A stretch of DNA of 5,964 nt from Thermoleophilia bacterium (GTDB lineage: Bacteria; Actinomycetota; Thermoleophilia; Gaiellales; JAICJC01), in assembly GCA_025928435.1 (NCBI GenBank), contig JAICJM010000220.1:1-5964 (forward strand), in the 5' to 3' direction. Shown in pieces: positions 1 to 4,934 of the stretch. The translations under genes were made by a program, and so were the position numbers. Within the stretch, counting starts at the first letter, position 1. Every line of letters starts with the position of its first letter. The notes under the pieces are model-generated. The model was given only the letters and a program-made list of their open reading frames with translations, had not been told where the DNA came from and did no database searches.

Positions 1-101
1 ACCTGATGCGCGTGATGTCCGGCGCGCCGCAGGCCGGCTACACGGCGGTCGGCCACACGACGCCGACCCAGCCCGCGAACCTGGTGGACCTGAGGGGATA
101 G
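1..101 (+). CDS. flgN: C-terminal end of probable flagellar export chaperone FlgN (partial)
   Basis: An open frame enters from the left edge and ends with TAG at 99-101, giving about 32 residues that end in QPANLVDLRG. The tail contains GYTAVGHTTP, which resembles the Tyr-x-x-x-Gly segment and the terminal Val-Asp motif common at the end of FlgN-family proteins. FlgN is a small cytosolic helical chaperone that binds FlgK and FlgL before export. The stop lies 3 nt before the flgK start, so the genes are almost certainly co-transcribed. The assignment rests on a weak C-terminal resemblance plus position immediately before flgK, where flgN sits in Bacillus and many other bacteria. Most of the gene is outside the window, so another small flagellar protein cannot be excluded. 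Confidence 0.55.
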   Translation, partial: LMRVMSGAPQAGYTAVGHTTPTQPANLVDLRG

Positions 102-104
102 GGC

Positions 105-1460
105 ATGGGTCTCTCCACCTTCATGGGTCTCGAGACGAGCCTCCGCGGCCTGCTCGCCCAGCAGCAGGCGCTGGACACGACGAGCCACAACATCGCCAAC
201 GCGAGCACCACCGGGTACTCGCGGCAGGTGGCCGTGTTCCAGGCCTCGCCCGCGTACTCGATGCCGGGCGTCACGACCGCGCCCGCCGGCCAGGGCCAGA
301 TCGGCACCGGCGTCGACGTGGTCGGCTACCAGCGCATCCGCGACGCGTTCCTCGACGTTCAGTACCGCGCCCAGTCGATGCTCCAGGGCCAGGCCCAGAC
401 GCAGCAGGACGGCCTCCAGCAGGTGCAGCTCGCGTTCAACGAGCCCACCGACAGCGGCATCTCGAGCCTGCTCTCCGACTACTGGGGCGCGTGGCAGAAC
501 CTCTCGAACAATCCCGAGGACATGGGCACGCGCCAGGCGCTCGCCCAGTCCGCGGCCAGCCTCGCCGACGGGTTCCAGAGCCTTTCCTCGCAGCTCACGA
601 CGCTGCAGTCGCAGACGTCCCAGAACGTCACGGACACCATCAACCAGGCGAACAACCTTGGCACTCAGATCGCCCAGCTGAACGTGACGATCCAGAAGAT
701 CACCGCCACGGGCGCTGCGCCGAACGACCTGCTCGACCAGCGCGACGCGCTCATCGACCAGCTCTCGGCACTCGGCAACGTCGCGGTCACGAACGGTGTG
801 AACGGCTCGGTGGACGTGAGCTTCGGCGGGGCCTCGCTCGTCACCTCCGGGACGTCGGCAACCCTGGCCGAGTCCGACCTCACGGGCCTCACGTCCGGCA
901 AGGTGCAGGGCCTGATCACGCTGCGGGACACGACGATCCCCGGCTACCAGACGCAGCTGAACACGATCGCCTCGACGCTGATCACGAAGACGAACGCGCA
1001 GAGCGCGGCCGGCTTCGACCTGAACGGCAACGCCGGCGGCGCCTTCTTCACCGGCACGGATGCGACGAACATCGCCGTGAACCCGGCGGTCGTGTCGAAC
1101 CCGGCGCTCATCGCCGCGTCGTCCACGGGCGCGGTCGGCGACGCCGGCAACGCGCTCAAGATGGCCAACATGCAGACGACGCCGACGATCGGCTCGTCCA
1201 CGATCGACGCCGCCTACACCCAGCTCGTCACCCAGGTCGGCGCCGACGTGCAGCAGGCGACGAACCAGGTCGACACGACGACGGCGCTCACGAACGCGCT
1301 GCAGAACCAGCGCCAGTCCGTCTCCGGCGTCAGCCTCGACGAGGAGATGACGAACCTCATCACCTTTCAGCGCGGCTACCAGGCTTCGGCCCGGGCGCTC
1401 AGCGCGATGGACGACATGCTCGATCAGCTGATCAACCGCACCGGGAGGGTTGGCCTGTGA
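105..1460 (+). CDS. flgK: Flagellar hook-associated protein 1, FlgK
   Basis: FlgK forms the first ring of the hook-filament junction, outside the cell, after export by the flagellar type III apparatus. The 451-residue protein has the basal-rod-type N-terminus (LRGLLAQQQALDTTSHNIAN at about 13-32, then ASTTGYSRQ), the family segment SGISSLLSDYWGAWQNLSNN at about 117-136, and the C-terminal motif SGVSLDEEMTNLITFQRGYQ at about 407-426 followed by an amphipathic helix ending MLDQLI. These terminal helices form the D0/D1 core. The length is at the short end for FlgK, which suggests little or no extra outer-domain insertion. ATG at 105 is preferred because GAGGGG lies 7 nt upstream (92-97); the in-frame ATG at 123 has no such site. 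The stop overlaps the flgL start by 4 nt (GTGA), indicating translational coupling. Confidence 0.96.
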   Translation: MGLSTFMGLETSLRGLLAQQQALDTTSHNIANASTTGYSRQVAVFQASPAYSMPGVTTAPAGQGQIGTGVDVVGYQRIRDAFLDVQYRAQSMLQGQAQTQQDGLQQVQLAFNEPTDSGISSLLSDYWGAWQNLSNNPEDMGTRQALAQSAASLADGFQSLSSQLTTLQSQTSQNVTDTINQANNLGTQIAQLNVTIQKITATGAAPNDLLDQRDALIDQLSALGNVAVTNGVNGSVDVSFGGASLVTSGTSATLAESDLTGLTSGKVQGLITLRDTTIPGYQTQLNTIASTLITKTNAQSAAGFDLNGNAGGAFFTGTDATNIAVNPAVVSNPALIAASSTGAVGDAGNALKMANMQTTPTIGSSTIDAAYTQLVTQVGADVQQATNQVDTTTALTNALQNQRQSVSGVSLDEEMTNLITFQRGYQASARALSAMDDMLDQLINRTGRVGL

Positions 1461-2353
1461 CCGCCAGGATCACCCAGGGAATGATGAACCAGACGCTGCT
1501 CTACGACCTGCGCAACGTCACGACGCAGCTCTCGACCTCCGAGCAGCAGCTCTCGTCCGGCTACAAGCTGAACCAGCCGTCCGACGATCCGTACGGCGCC
1601 AGCCAGGCGCTCAAGCTCCGCGCCGACCTGGCGTCGAACCAGCAGTACCAGTCGAACGTGCAGGACGCGGACTCGTGGCAGAACGTCGCCGACACCGCCC
1701 TGGGTGACATCGGCGACTCGATCCAGCGCGCCCGCGACCTCGTGCTCCAGGGCGCGAACGACACGAACGCCGCCAGCGACCGGCAGGCGATCGTCACCGA
1801 GCTCAACCAGCTCATCGACTCGATCAAGACCGACGCGAACACGCAGTACGCCGGCCGCTACATCTTCTCCGGCACGAAGACGAACACGCAGCCGTACCAG
1901 CTCGGCACGAACGACGCGTACTCGGGCAACACCGCGATGATCACGCGCGAGATCGGCGTGGGCGTGCAGGTGGCCATCAACCAGCCCGGGGCGAGCGTCA
2001 TCGGCGACGACACGAGCGGCCTGCTGGCGACGCTGCGCGGGATCGTGACCGACCTCCAGTCGGGCAACACGAACGCCCTCAGCACCACCGATCTGAACGC
2101 GCTGGACTCGGCCAACGACCAGTTGCTGAACGCCCGCGCGCAGGTCGGCGCCCTGTCGGACCGGCTCACGACGGCGACGAATCGGCTCCAGTCGACCGAG
2201 CAATCGACGACACAGCTTTTGTCCAACGTCCGAGACGCCGATATGACGCAGGTCATGATCAACTTCTCGACCCAGCAGGCCGCCTATCAGGCCGCGCTGC
2301 GCGCCGGTGCCCAGATCATCCAGCCGTCGCTCATGGACTTCCTCAGCACGTAA
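1457..2353 (+). CDS. flgL: Flagellar hook-associated protein 3, FlgL
   Basis: FlgL is the second junction protein, placed between FlgK and the filament, and is a flagellin homologue. The 298-residue product starts with the family signature (M/V)TARITQGMM, then QLSSGYKLNQPSDDP at about 31-45 (the flagellin-like D0/D1 N-terminus), YAGRYIFSGT at about 131-140 (a hallmark of FlgL), and a C-terminal helix VRDADMTQVMINFSTQQAAY at about 258-277 ending in SLMDFLST. The same frame is open far upstream inside flgK (from 491), but that part encodes an Arg/Pro-rich artefact. The real start is GTG at 1457, which overlaps the flgK TGA and has GGGAGGG 7 nt upstream (1443-1449). It has the usual family length of about 300 residues. 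A 26-nt gap separates it from fliW. Confidence 0.95.
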   Translation: MTARITQGMMNQTLLYDLRNVTTQLSTSEQQLSSGYKLNQPSDDPYGASQALKLRADLASNQQYQSNVQDADSWQNVADTALGDIGDSIQRARDLVLQGANDTNAASDRQAIVTELNQLIDSIKTDANTQYAGRYIFSGTKTNTQPYQLGTNDAYSGNTAMITREIGVGVQVAINQPGASVIGDDTSGLLATLRGIVTDLQSGNTNALSTTDLNALDSANDQLLNARAQVGALSDRLTTATNRLQSTEQSTTQLLSNVRDADMTQVMINFSTQQAAYQAALRAGAQIIQPSLMDFLST

Positions 2354-2356
2354 CGA

Positions 2357-2369
2357 CTCCTGAAGGAGA
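2357..2369 (+). promoter_or_regulatory. Shine-Dalgarno of fliW inside a small inverted repeat
   Basis: The sequence GAAGGAGA at 2362-2369 is a strong ribosome binding site 10-11 nt before the fliW ATG at 2380. CTCC at 2357-2360 is complementary to GGAG at 2365-2368 with a TGAA loop, so the site could be partly masked. The stem is only 4 bp and may mean nothing. The site contains GGA, the core of CsrA targets, but here in the stem rather than the usual loop. Confidence 0.5.
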
Positions 2370-2379
2370 CGCCAGACCC

Positions 2380-2862
2380 ATGCACATCAACAGCACCCGT
2401 TTCGGAAAGATCGAGATCAGCGAGGACACGATCATCGTGTTCCCCGAGGGCCTCATCGGGCTCGGCGGCAACCGCTACGCGCTGGTCGCCCGCGACGACA
2501 AGTCCGTCTTTTTCTGGCTCCACTCGATCGACGATCCGTCCCTGGCCCTGCCCGTCACGAAGCCGTGGCCGTTCTTCAGCGACTACGAGGTCAAGCTCTC
2601 GGACGACGACGCTGCCACGCTGCAGCTCGAGTCGCCCGAGCAGGCGGAGATCTTCTGCGTCGTCCGCGCGGCCGACCAGCTCGGCGACTTCACCATCAAC
2701 CTGCGTGGCCCGATCGTCATCCACGGCGCGAGCCGGCTCGGCCGCCAGGTGATCAACGAGGTCGGCGGCTACGGCGTCCGCGAGCCGCTGTTCTCGCGCG
2801 TCCCGCTGTCCGACGTTCGCCCCGCGACCCCGGCCGCCCCGGTTGCGGCCACGGGGGTGTAG
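2380..2862 (+). CDS. fliW: Flagellar assembly factor FliW (flagellin-binding CsrA antagonist)
   Basis: FliW is a cytosolic protein that binds either flagellin or CsrA. When flagellin is exported, freed FliW sequesters CsrA and lets flagellin mRNA be translated; when flagellin accumulates, CsrA is released and represses it. The 160-residue sequence shows the family pattern: STRFGKIEISED (5-16), IIVFPEGLIGL (18-28), FFWLHSIDDPSLALPV (44-59), FFSDYEVKLSDDD (65-77), and FTINLRGPIVIHGASRLGRQ (104-123). It has a typical core length plus a short Ala/Pro-rich tail (about 147-160) that looks unstructured. The ATG is preceded by AAGGAG. The csrA start lies 2 nt after its stop, so the two antagonists are likely made in a coupled fashion. 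The identification is firm; the regulatory mechanism is known mainly from Bacillus and is inferred here. Confidence 0.94.
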   Translation: MHINSTRFGKIEISEDTIIVFPEGLIGLGGNRYALVARDDKSVFFWLHSIDDPSLALPVTKPWPFFSDYEVKLSDDDAATLQLESPEQAEIFCVVRAADQLGDFTINLRGPIVIHGASRLGRQVINEVGGYGVREPLFSRVPLSDVRPATPAAPVAATGV

Positions 2863-2864
2863 GC

Positions 2865-3086
2865 GTGCTCGTCATCACCCGCAAGGCCGGCGAGCGCATC
2901 TGCCTCGGCGACCAGATCACCGTCACGGTGCTCGAGGTCTCCGGGTCGAGCGTCCGCCTCGGCATCGACGCGCCTAGCGACGTGCCCGTGTACCGGCACG
3001 AGATCTGGCTCGCGATCAAGGAAGAGAACGCCGCCGCCGCTCTGGCGTCGGTCTCGAGTGTCCCAACTGACATCCCCCCAGCCTAA
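2865..3086 (+). CDS. csrA: Translational repressor CsrA
   Basis: CsrA is a small dimeric RNA-binding protein that recognises GGA motifs, typically over Shine-Dalgarno sites, and represses flagellin translation in FliW-containing bacteria. The 73-residue product begins VLVITRKAGERICLG, has the beta-strand core ITVTVLEVSGSSVRLGIDAP (18-37) and the RNA-contacting segment VYRHEI with the conserved Arg at 44, then IKEEN with Asn at 55. As I recall, the equivalent Asn in Bacillus CsrA matters for FliW binding. A short Ala/Ser-rich C-terminal extension follows, as in FliW-dependent CsrA proteins. The start is GTG, 2 nt after the fliW stop. Only a weak G-run (2853-2857) precedes it, so translation probably depends on coupling to fliW. 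The frame is also open upstream, but overlaps fliW there and does not encode CsrA residues. Confidence 0.94.
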   Translation: MLVITRKAGERICLGDQITVTVLEVSGSSVRLGIDAPSDVPVYRHEIWLAIKEENAAAALASVSSVPTDIPPA

Positions 3087-3103
3087 GAACGCAGTCCGTC
3101 CCC

Positions 3104-3110
3104 AAGGAGA
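3104..3110 (+). promoter_or_regulatory. fliC Shine-Dalgarno and candidate CsrA binding site
   Basis: AAGGAGA lies 6 nt before the fliC ATG at 3117 and is a strong ribosome binding site. It contains the only GGA in the 30-nt gap between csrA and fliC. In Bacillus, CsrA blocks flagellin synthesis by binding GGA over the flagellin Shine-Dalgarno, so this is the expected target. A second AAGGA occurs upstream inside csrA at about 3018-3022 and could be the partner site if the two sites act together. No clear hairpin presents the GGA in a loop. Confidence 0.55.
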
Positions 3111-3116
3111 ACCGTC

Positions 3117-3938
3117 ATGTCCCTTTCTGTCCAGACCAACATCGAGGCGTTCGACGCGCATCGGAACCTGGTCAACACCTCGAACAAGCTGTCCGAGTCG
3201 ATGCAGAAGCTCTCGTCGGGCTACCGCATCAACAAGGCCGCCGACGACGCCGCCGGTCTGGCCATCTCCGAGAAGCTCAGCGCCCAGGTCAGCGGCCTGA
3301 CGCAGGCCCAGCAGAACGCGCAGGACGCCGTCAACCTCGTCCAGACCGCCGACGGCTCGATGAACGAGGTGCAGTCGATGCTGCAGCGCGTCCGCGACCT
3401 CGCGGTCGAGTACAACAACGGCACGCTGTCGACCTCCGACCAGGCCGCCATCACCGCCGAGGTCGCCCAGCTCTGCGCCGAGATCGCCACCATCGGCGCC
3501 GACACGACCTTCAACGGCATCGCGCTCCTCACGGGCAACGCCACCATCACCTTCCAGGTGGGCGCCAACGACGGTGAGACGATCGCCACGTCGGCCGTCA
3601 AGCTGTTCGGCTCGGGTGCCGGGTTCGCCGTCGACTCGTCGATCTTCAGCTTCTCCGGCTCGACGATCAACCTGTCGGCGATCGACGCCGCCATCCAGAA
3701 CGTCTCCACCGATCGCGCGACGTTCGGCGCCGTCCAGAACCGGCTCCAGCATACGCTGAACAACCTGGCCAACTACCAGGAGAACCTCTCGGCCTCCGAG
3801 TCCAGCATCAAGGACGTCGACATGGCGTCGGAGATGGTGAACTTCACCAAGCTGCAGGTGCTCCAGCAGGCCGGCATGAGCGTCCTGTCGCAGGCCAACC
3901 AGTCCTCGCAGTCGGTGCTCTCGCTGCTGCGGCAGTAG
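3117..3938 (+). CDS. fliC: Flagellin (filament subunit)
   Basis: This is the major filament protein, exported and polymerised at the flagellar tip. The 273-residue product begins MSLSVQTNIEAFDAHRNL and has the D0/D1 signature LSSGYRINKAADDAAGLAIS at 32-51, the D1 segment LQRVRDLAVEYNNGT at 89-103, TFNGIALLTG at 131-140, and the C-terminal helices SIKDVDMASEMVNFTKLQVL at 230-249 ending SVLSLLRQ. It is even shorter than the roughly 300-residue Bacillus Hag, so the outer D2/D3 domains are essentially absent and the filament should be of minimal thickness. A single cysteine at residue 120 is unusual for flagellin. It is the last gene of the operon, followed by a strong hairpin terminator. I see no convincing private sigma-28 promoter before it, so it may be read from upstream and controlled mainly through CsrA/FliW. 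Confidence 0.97.
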   Translation: MSLSVQTNIEAFDAHRNLVNTSNKLSESMQKLSSGYRINKAADDAAGLAISEKLSAQVSGLTQAQQNAQDAVNLVQTADGSMNEVQSMLQRVRDLAVEYNNGTLSTSDQAAITAEVAQLCAEIATIGADTTFNGIALLTGNATITFQVGANDGETIATSAVKLFGSGAGFAVDSSIFSFSGSTINLSAIDAAIQNVSTDRATFGAVQNRLQHTLNNLANYQENLSASESSIKDVDMASEMVNFTKLQVLQQAGMSVLSQANQSSQSVLSLLRQ

Positions 3939-3962
3939 CCCGACACCAGCATCACCGCCTGA

Positions 3963-4006
3963 CGCCGGGGCCGTCCGCTCGAGGGAGTGGGCGGCCCGGC
4001 GCATTT
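3963..4006 (+). terminator. Rho-independent-type terminator after fliC
   Basis: The left arm at 3963-3976 and right arm at 3989-4001 pair over 13 base pairs, with one bulged G (3970) and one G:U pair, around a 12-nt loop. The right arm is followed by CATTTC, giving a short T-run. The very stable stem sits 25 nt after the fliC stop, the expected place to end the filament operon and separate it from the CHAP gene. The weak T-tract is common in GC-rich genomes. Confidence 0.7.
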
Positions 4007-4019
4007 CGCGTCGTCGCGG

Positions 4020-4047
4020 CTCAACTTCCGCCGTCCGCGGGCGATGT
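4020..4047 (+). promoter_or_regulatory. Candidate sigma-28 (FliA-type) promoter of the CHAP gene
   Basis: CTCAACTTC at 4020-4028 and GGCGATGT at 4040-4047 are separated by 11 nt measured from TCAACTTC. This matches the spacing of the enterobacterial FliA consensus TAAAGTTT-N11-GCCGATAA, with 5 of 8 and 5-6 of 8 matching bases. It also fits the actinobacterial form CTCA-N15-17-GCCGAA (from memory): CTCA-N16-GGCGAT. Transcription would begin near 4053-4055, only a few bases before the ATG at 4057, which agrees with the lack of a Shine-Dalgarno there. This is pattern matching only. Confidence 0.45.
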
Positions 4048-4056
4048 ACACGGTGA

Positions 4057-4698
4057 ATGAGCTTCTCGCCTGACGCCGTCTCCGCCGCGAGCTTCACCGA
4101 CGCCCTCAGCCGCATGCAGCAGCTGGAGGGGATGGTCGACCAGATCTCCTCGCCGTCGCTCCTGGGCCCCCAGGCGACGCCCCCAACGACGTCCGGCTCC
4201 GCCACGTCGTTCCAGCAGGCGCTCGCCGCCGCAGGCGGGACGAGCGACGTGTCCGCGTCCGGCGGCTCGCCGGCGAACTCCGGCCTCGCCGCCCTCCAGG
4301 TGGCCGAGGGCCAGGTGGGCGTCACCGAGCAGCCTCCGGGCTCGAACGACGGGCCCCAGATCGCCGAGTATCGCACCGCCACCCAGGGCGCCTACGCCGG
4401 CGCTCCGTGGTGCGCCTACTTCGTCTCCTGGTGCGCGAACCAGGCCGGCGCGCCGATCGGCGACCACGGCCAGGGCCTCGGCTCCGTCTCCGGGATCACC
4501 GACTGGGCCCGCTCGACCGGCCGGCTCACGCAGACCCCCGCCCCTGGCGACCTGATCCTGTTCGGCACCGAGCACGTGGGCATCGTCAAGTCGGTGAACG
4601 CCGACGGCTCGCTGACGACCGTCGAGGGCAACGCCTCGAACGGCGTCCGCGAGGAGACGCGGTGGCCGTCGGAGGCCACCGGCTACGTCACGCTGTAG
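4057..4698 (+). CDS. CHAP-domain peptidoglycan hydrolase, probably flagellum-associated
   Basis: The CHAP fold is a papain-like amidase/endopeptidase that cuts peptidoglycan peptides. In this 213-residue protein the domain spans about 78-213: GQVGVTEQPPGSNDGPQIAE (85-104), the nucleophile region GAPWCAYFVSWC (Cys119; a second Cys at 126), PAPGDLILFG (161-170), EHVGIV with the catalytic His173, and VEGNASNGV (189-197) that likely supplies the third polar residue. The N-terminal 77 residues are a short helical stretch (SFTDALSRMQQLEGMVDQIS), a Pro/Ser/Thr-rich linker, and SFQQALAAAG, a layout I associate with FlgJ-like or FliK-like flagellar proteins. There is no hydrophobic signal peptide, so export through the flagellar apparatus is possible. 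ATG 4057 has no good Shine-Dalgarno but lies just after a FliA-like promoter. It could help filament or rod passage through the wall, replacing FlgJ muramidase; that is inference. Confidence 0.85.
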   Translation: MSFSPDAVSAASFTDALSRMQQLEGMVDQISSPSLLGPQATPPTTSGSATSFQQALAAAGGTSDVSASGGSPANSGLAALQVAEGQVGVTEQPPGSNDGPQIAEYRTATQGAYAGAPWCAYFVSWCANQAGAPIGDHGQGLGSVSGITDWARSTGRLTQTPAPGDLILFGTEHVGIVKSVNADGSLTTVEGNASNGVREETRWPSEATGYVTL

Positions 4699-4704
4699 AC
4701 GGCC

Positions 4705-4735
4705 TGCATAGCCGGTGCTAGGCACCGGTTATGCA
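4705..4735. repeat. 14-bp hairpin just after the CHAP stop codon
   Basis: TGCATAGCCGGTGC (4705-4718) and GCACCGGTTATGCA (4722-4735) form an inverted repeat of 14 bp with one G:U-type mismatch and a TAG spacer. It begins 7 nt after the CHAP stop and could act as a terminator, although no T-run follows. Its right arm belongs to an 18-bp exact direct repeat, GGCACCGGTTATGCACCA, found at 4721-4738 and again at 4927-4944. Confidence 0.8.
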
Positions 4736-4763
4736 CCAAACGGGGTCAGACCCCTTTTGGTGC
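4733..4763. repeat. Left boundary hairpin of the palindrome cluster
   Basis: GCACCAAACGGGG (4733-4745) pairs with CCCCTTTTGGTGC (4751-4763) over 13 positions with one mismatch, around a TCAGA loop. It overlaps the preceding hairpin by 3 bases, so the two cannot fold fully at the same time. Confidence 0.8.
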
Positions 4764-4794
4764 GCCGCTCGGCGCGGGCAGAGTCGGGGCCAGA

Positions 4795-4838
4795 CCCCGA
4801 ACGGAACTGCAACGGAAGTGTCACGGCCGCCGTTCGGG
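4795..4838. repeat. Nine-bp inverted arms linking palindromes two and three
   Basis: CCCGAACGG at 4796-4804 is the exact reverse complement of CCGTTCGGG at 4830-4838, with a 25-nt interval. The arms overlap the ends of the second and third 13-bp palindromes, so a larger cruciform or hairpin could compete with the two small ones. Confidence 0.6.
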
Positions 4839-4860
4839 TCAGACCCCGGTTTCCATCCTG

Positions 4861-4908
4861 CCGCCAACCGGGGACAGTCCCCGCGTGGGGACTGTCCCCA
4901 CCGGGCGG
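4861..4908. repeat. Nested palindrome of two opposed 13-bp units
   Basis: GGGGACAGTCCCC (4870-4882) and GGGGACTGTCCCC (4887-4899) are exact reverse complements separated by GCGT, so they form a perfect 13-bp hairpin. Each unit is also a palindrome by itself. Outer CCGCC (4861-4865) and GGCGG (4904-4908) add a further 5 bp after an internal loop. Confidence 0.85.
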
Positions 4909-4934
4909 ACGGCATAGGGGGTGACTGGCACCGG

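Noticed and set aside
491..1456. Forward frame inside flgK that continues into flgL, as if encoding a 620-residue fusion
   Set aside because: The part before 1457 is an Arg/Pro/His-rich off-frame translation of flgK. The FlgL sequence begins cleanly at GTG 1457 with its own ribosome site.
1424..2203. Reverse-strand open frame opposite flgL
   Set aside because: Low-complexity Arg/Val/Gly sequence antisense to a clear flgL, with no start signal or domain.
3016..3043. Weak sigma-28-like sequence TCAAGGAA-N12-GCCGCTCT upstream of fliC
   Set aside because: Spacing is off by one and the core lacks the GAT of the -10 box; GCCG is common in this composition, and it lies inside csrA. I do not count it as a fliC promoter.
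4044..4073. Nine-codon frame from ATG 4044 overlapping the CHAP start
   Set aside because: Its ATG lies within the predicted -10 box and has no Shine-Dalgarno, so it would probably not even be on the transcript.
2769..4382. Long reverse-strand open frame (537 codons) opposite csrA, fliC and the CHAP gene
   Set aside because: It spans four solid forward features and a terminator, is rich in Arg, Gly and Val repeats, and shows no domain. Long antisense frames are a normal by-product of strong G/C third-position bias.
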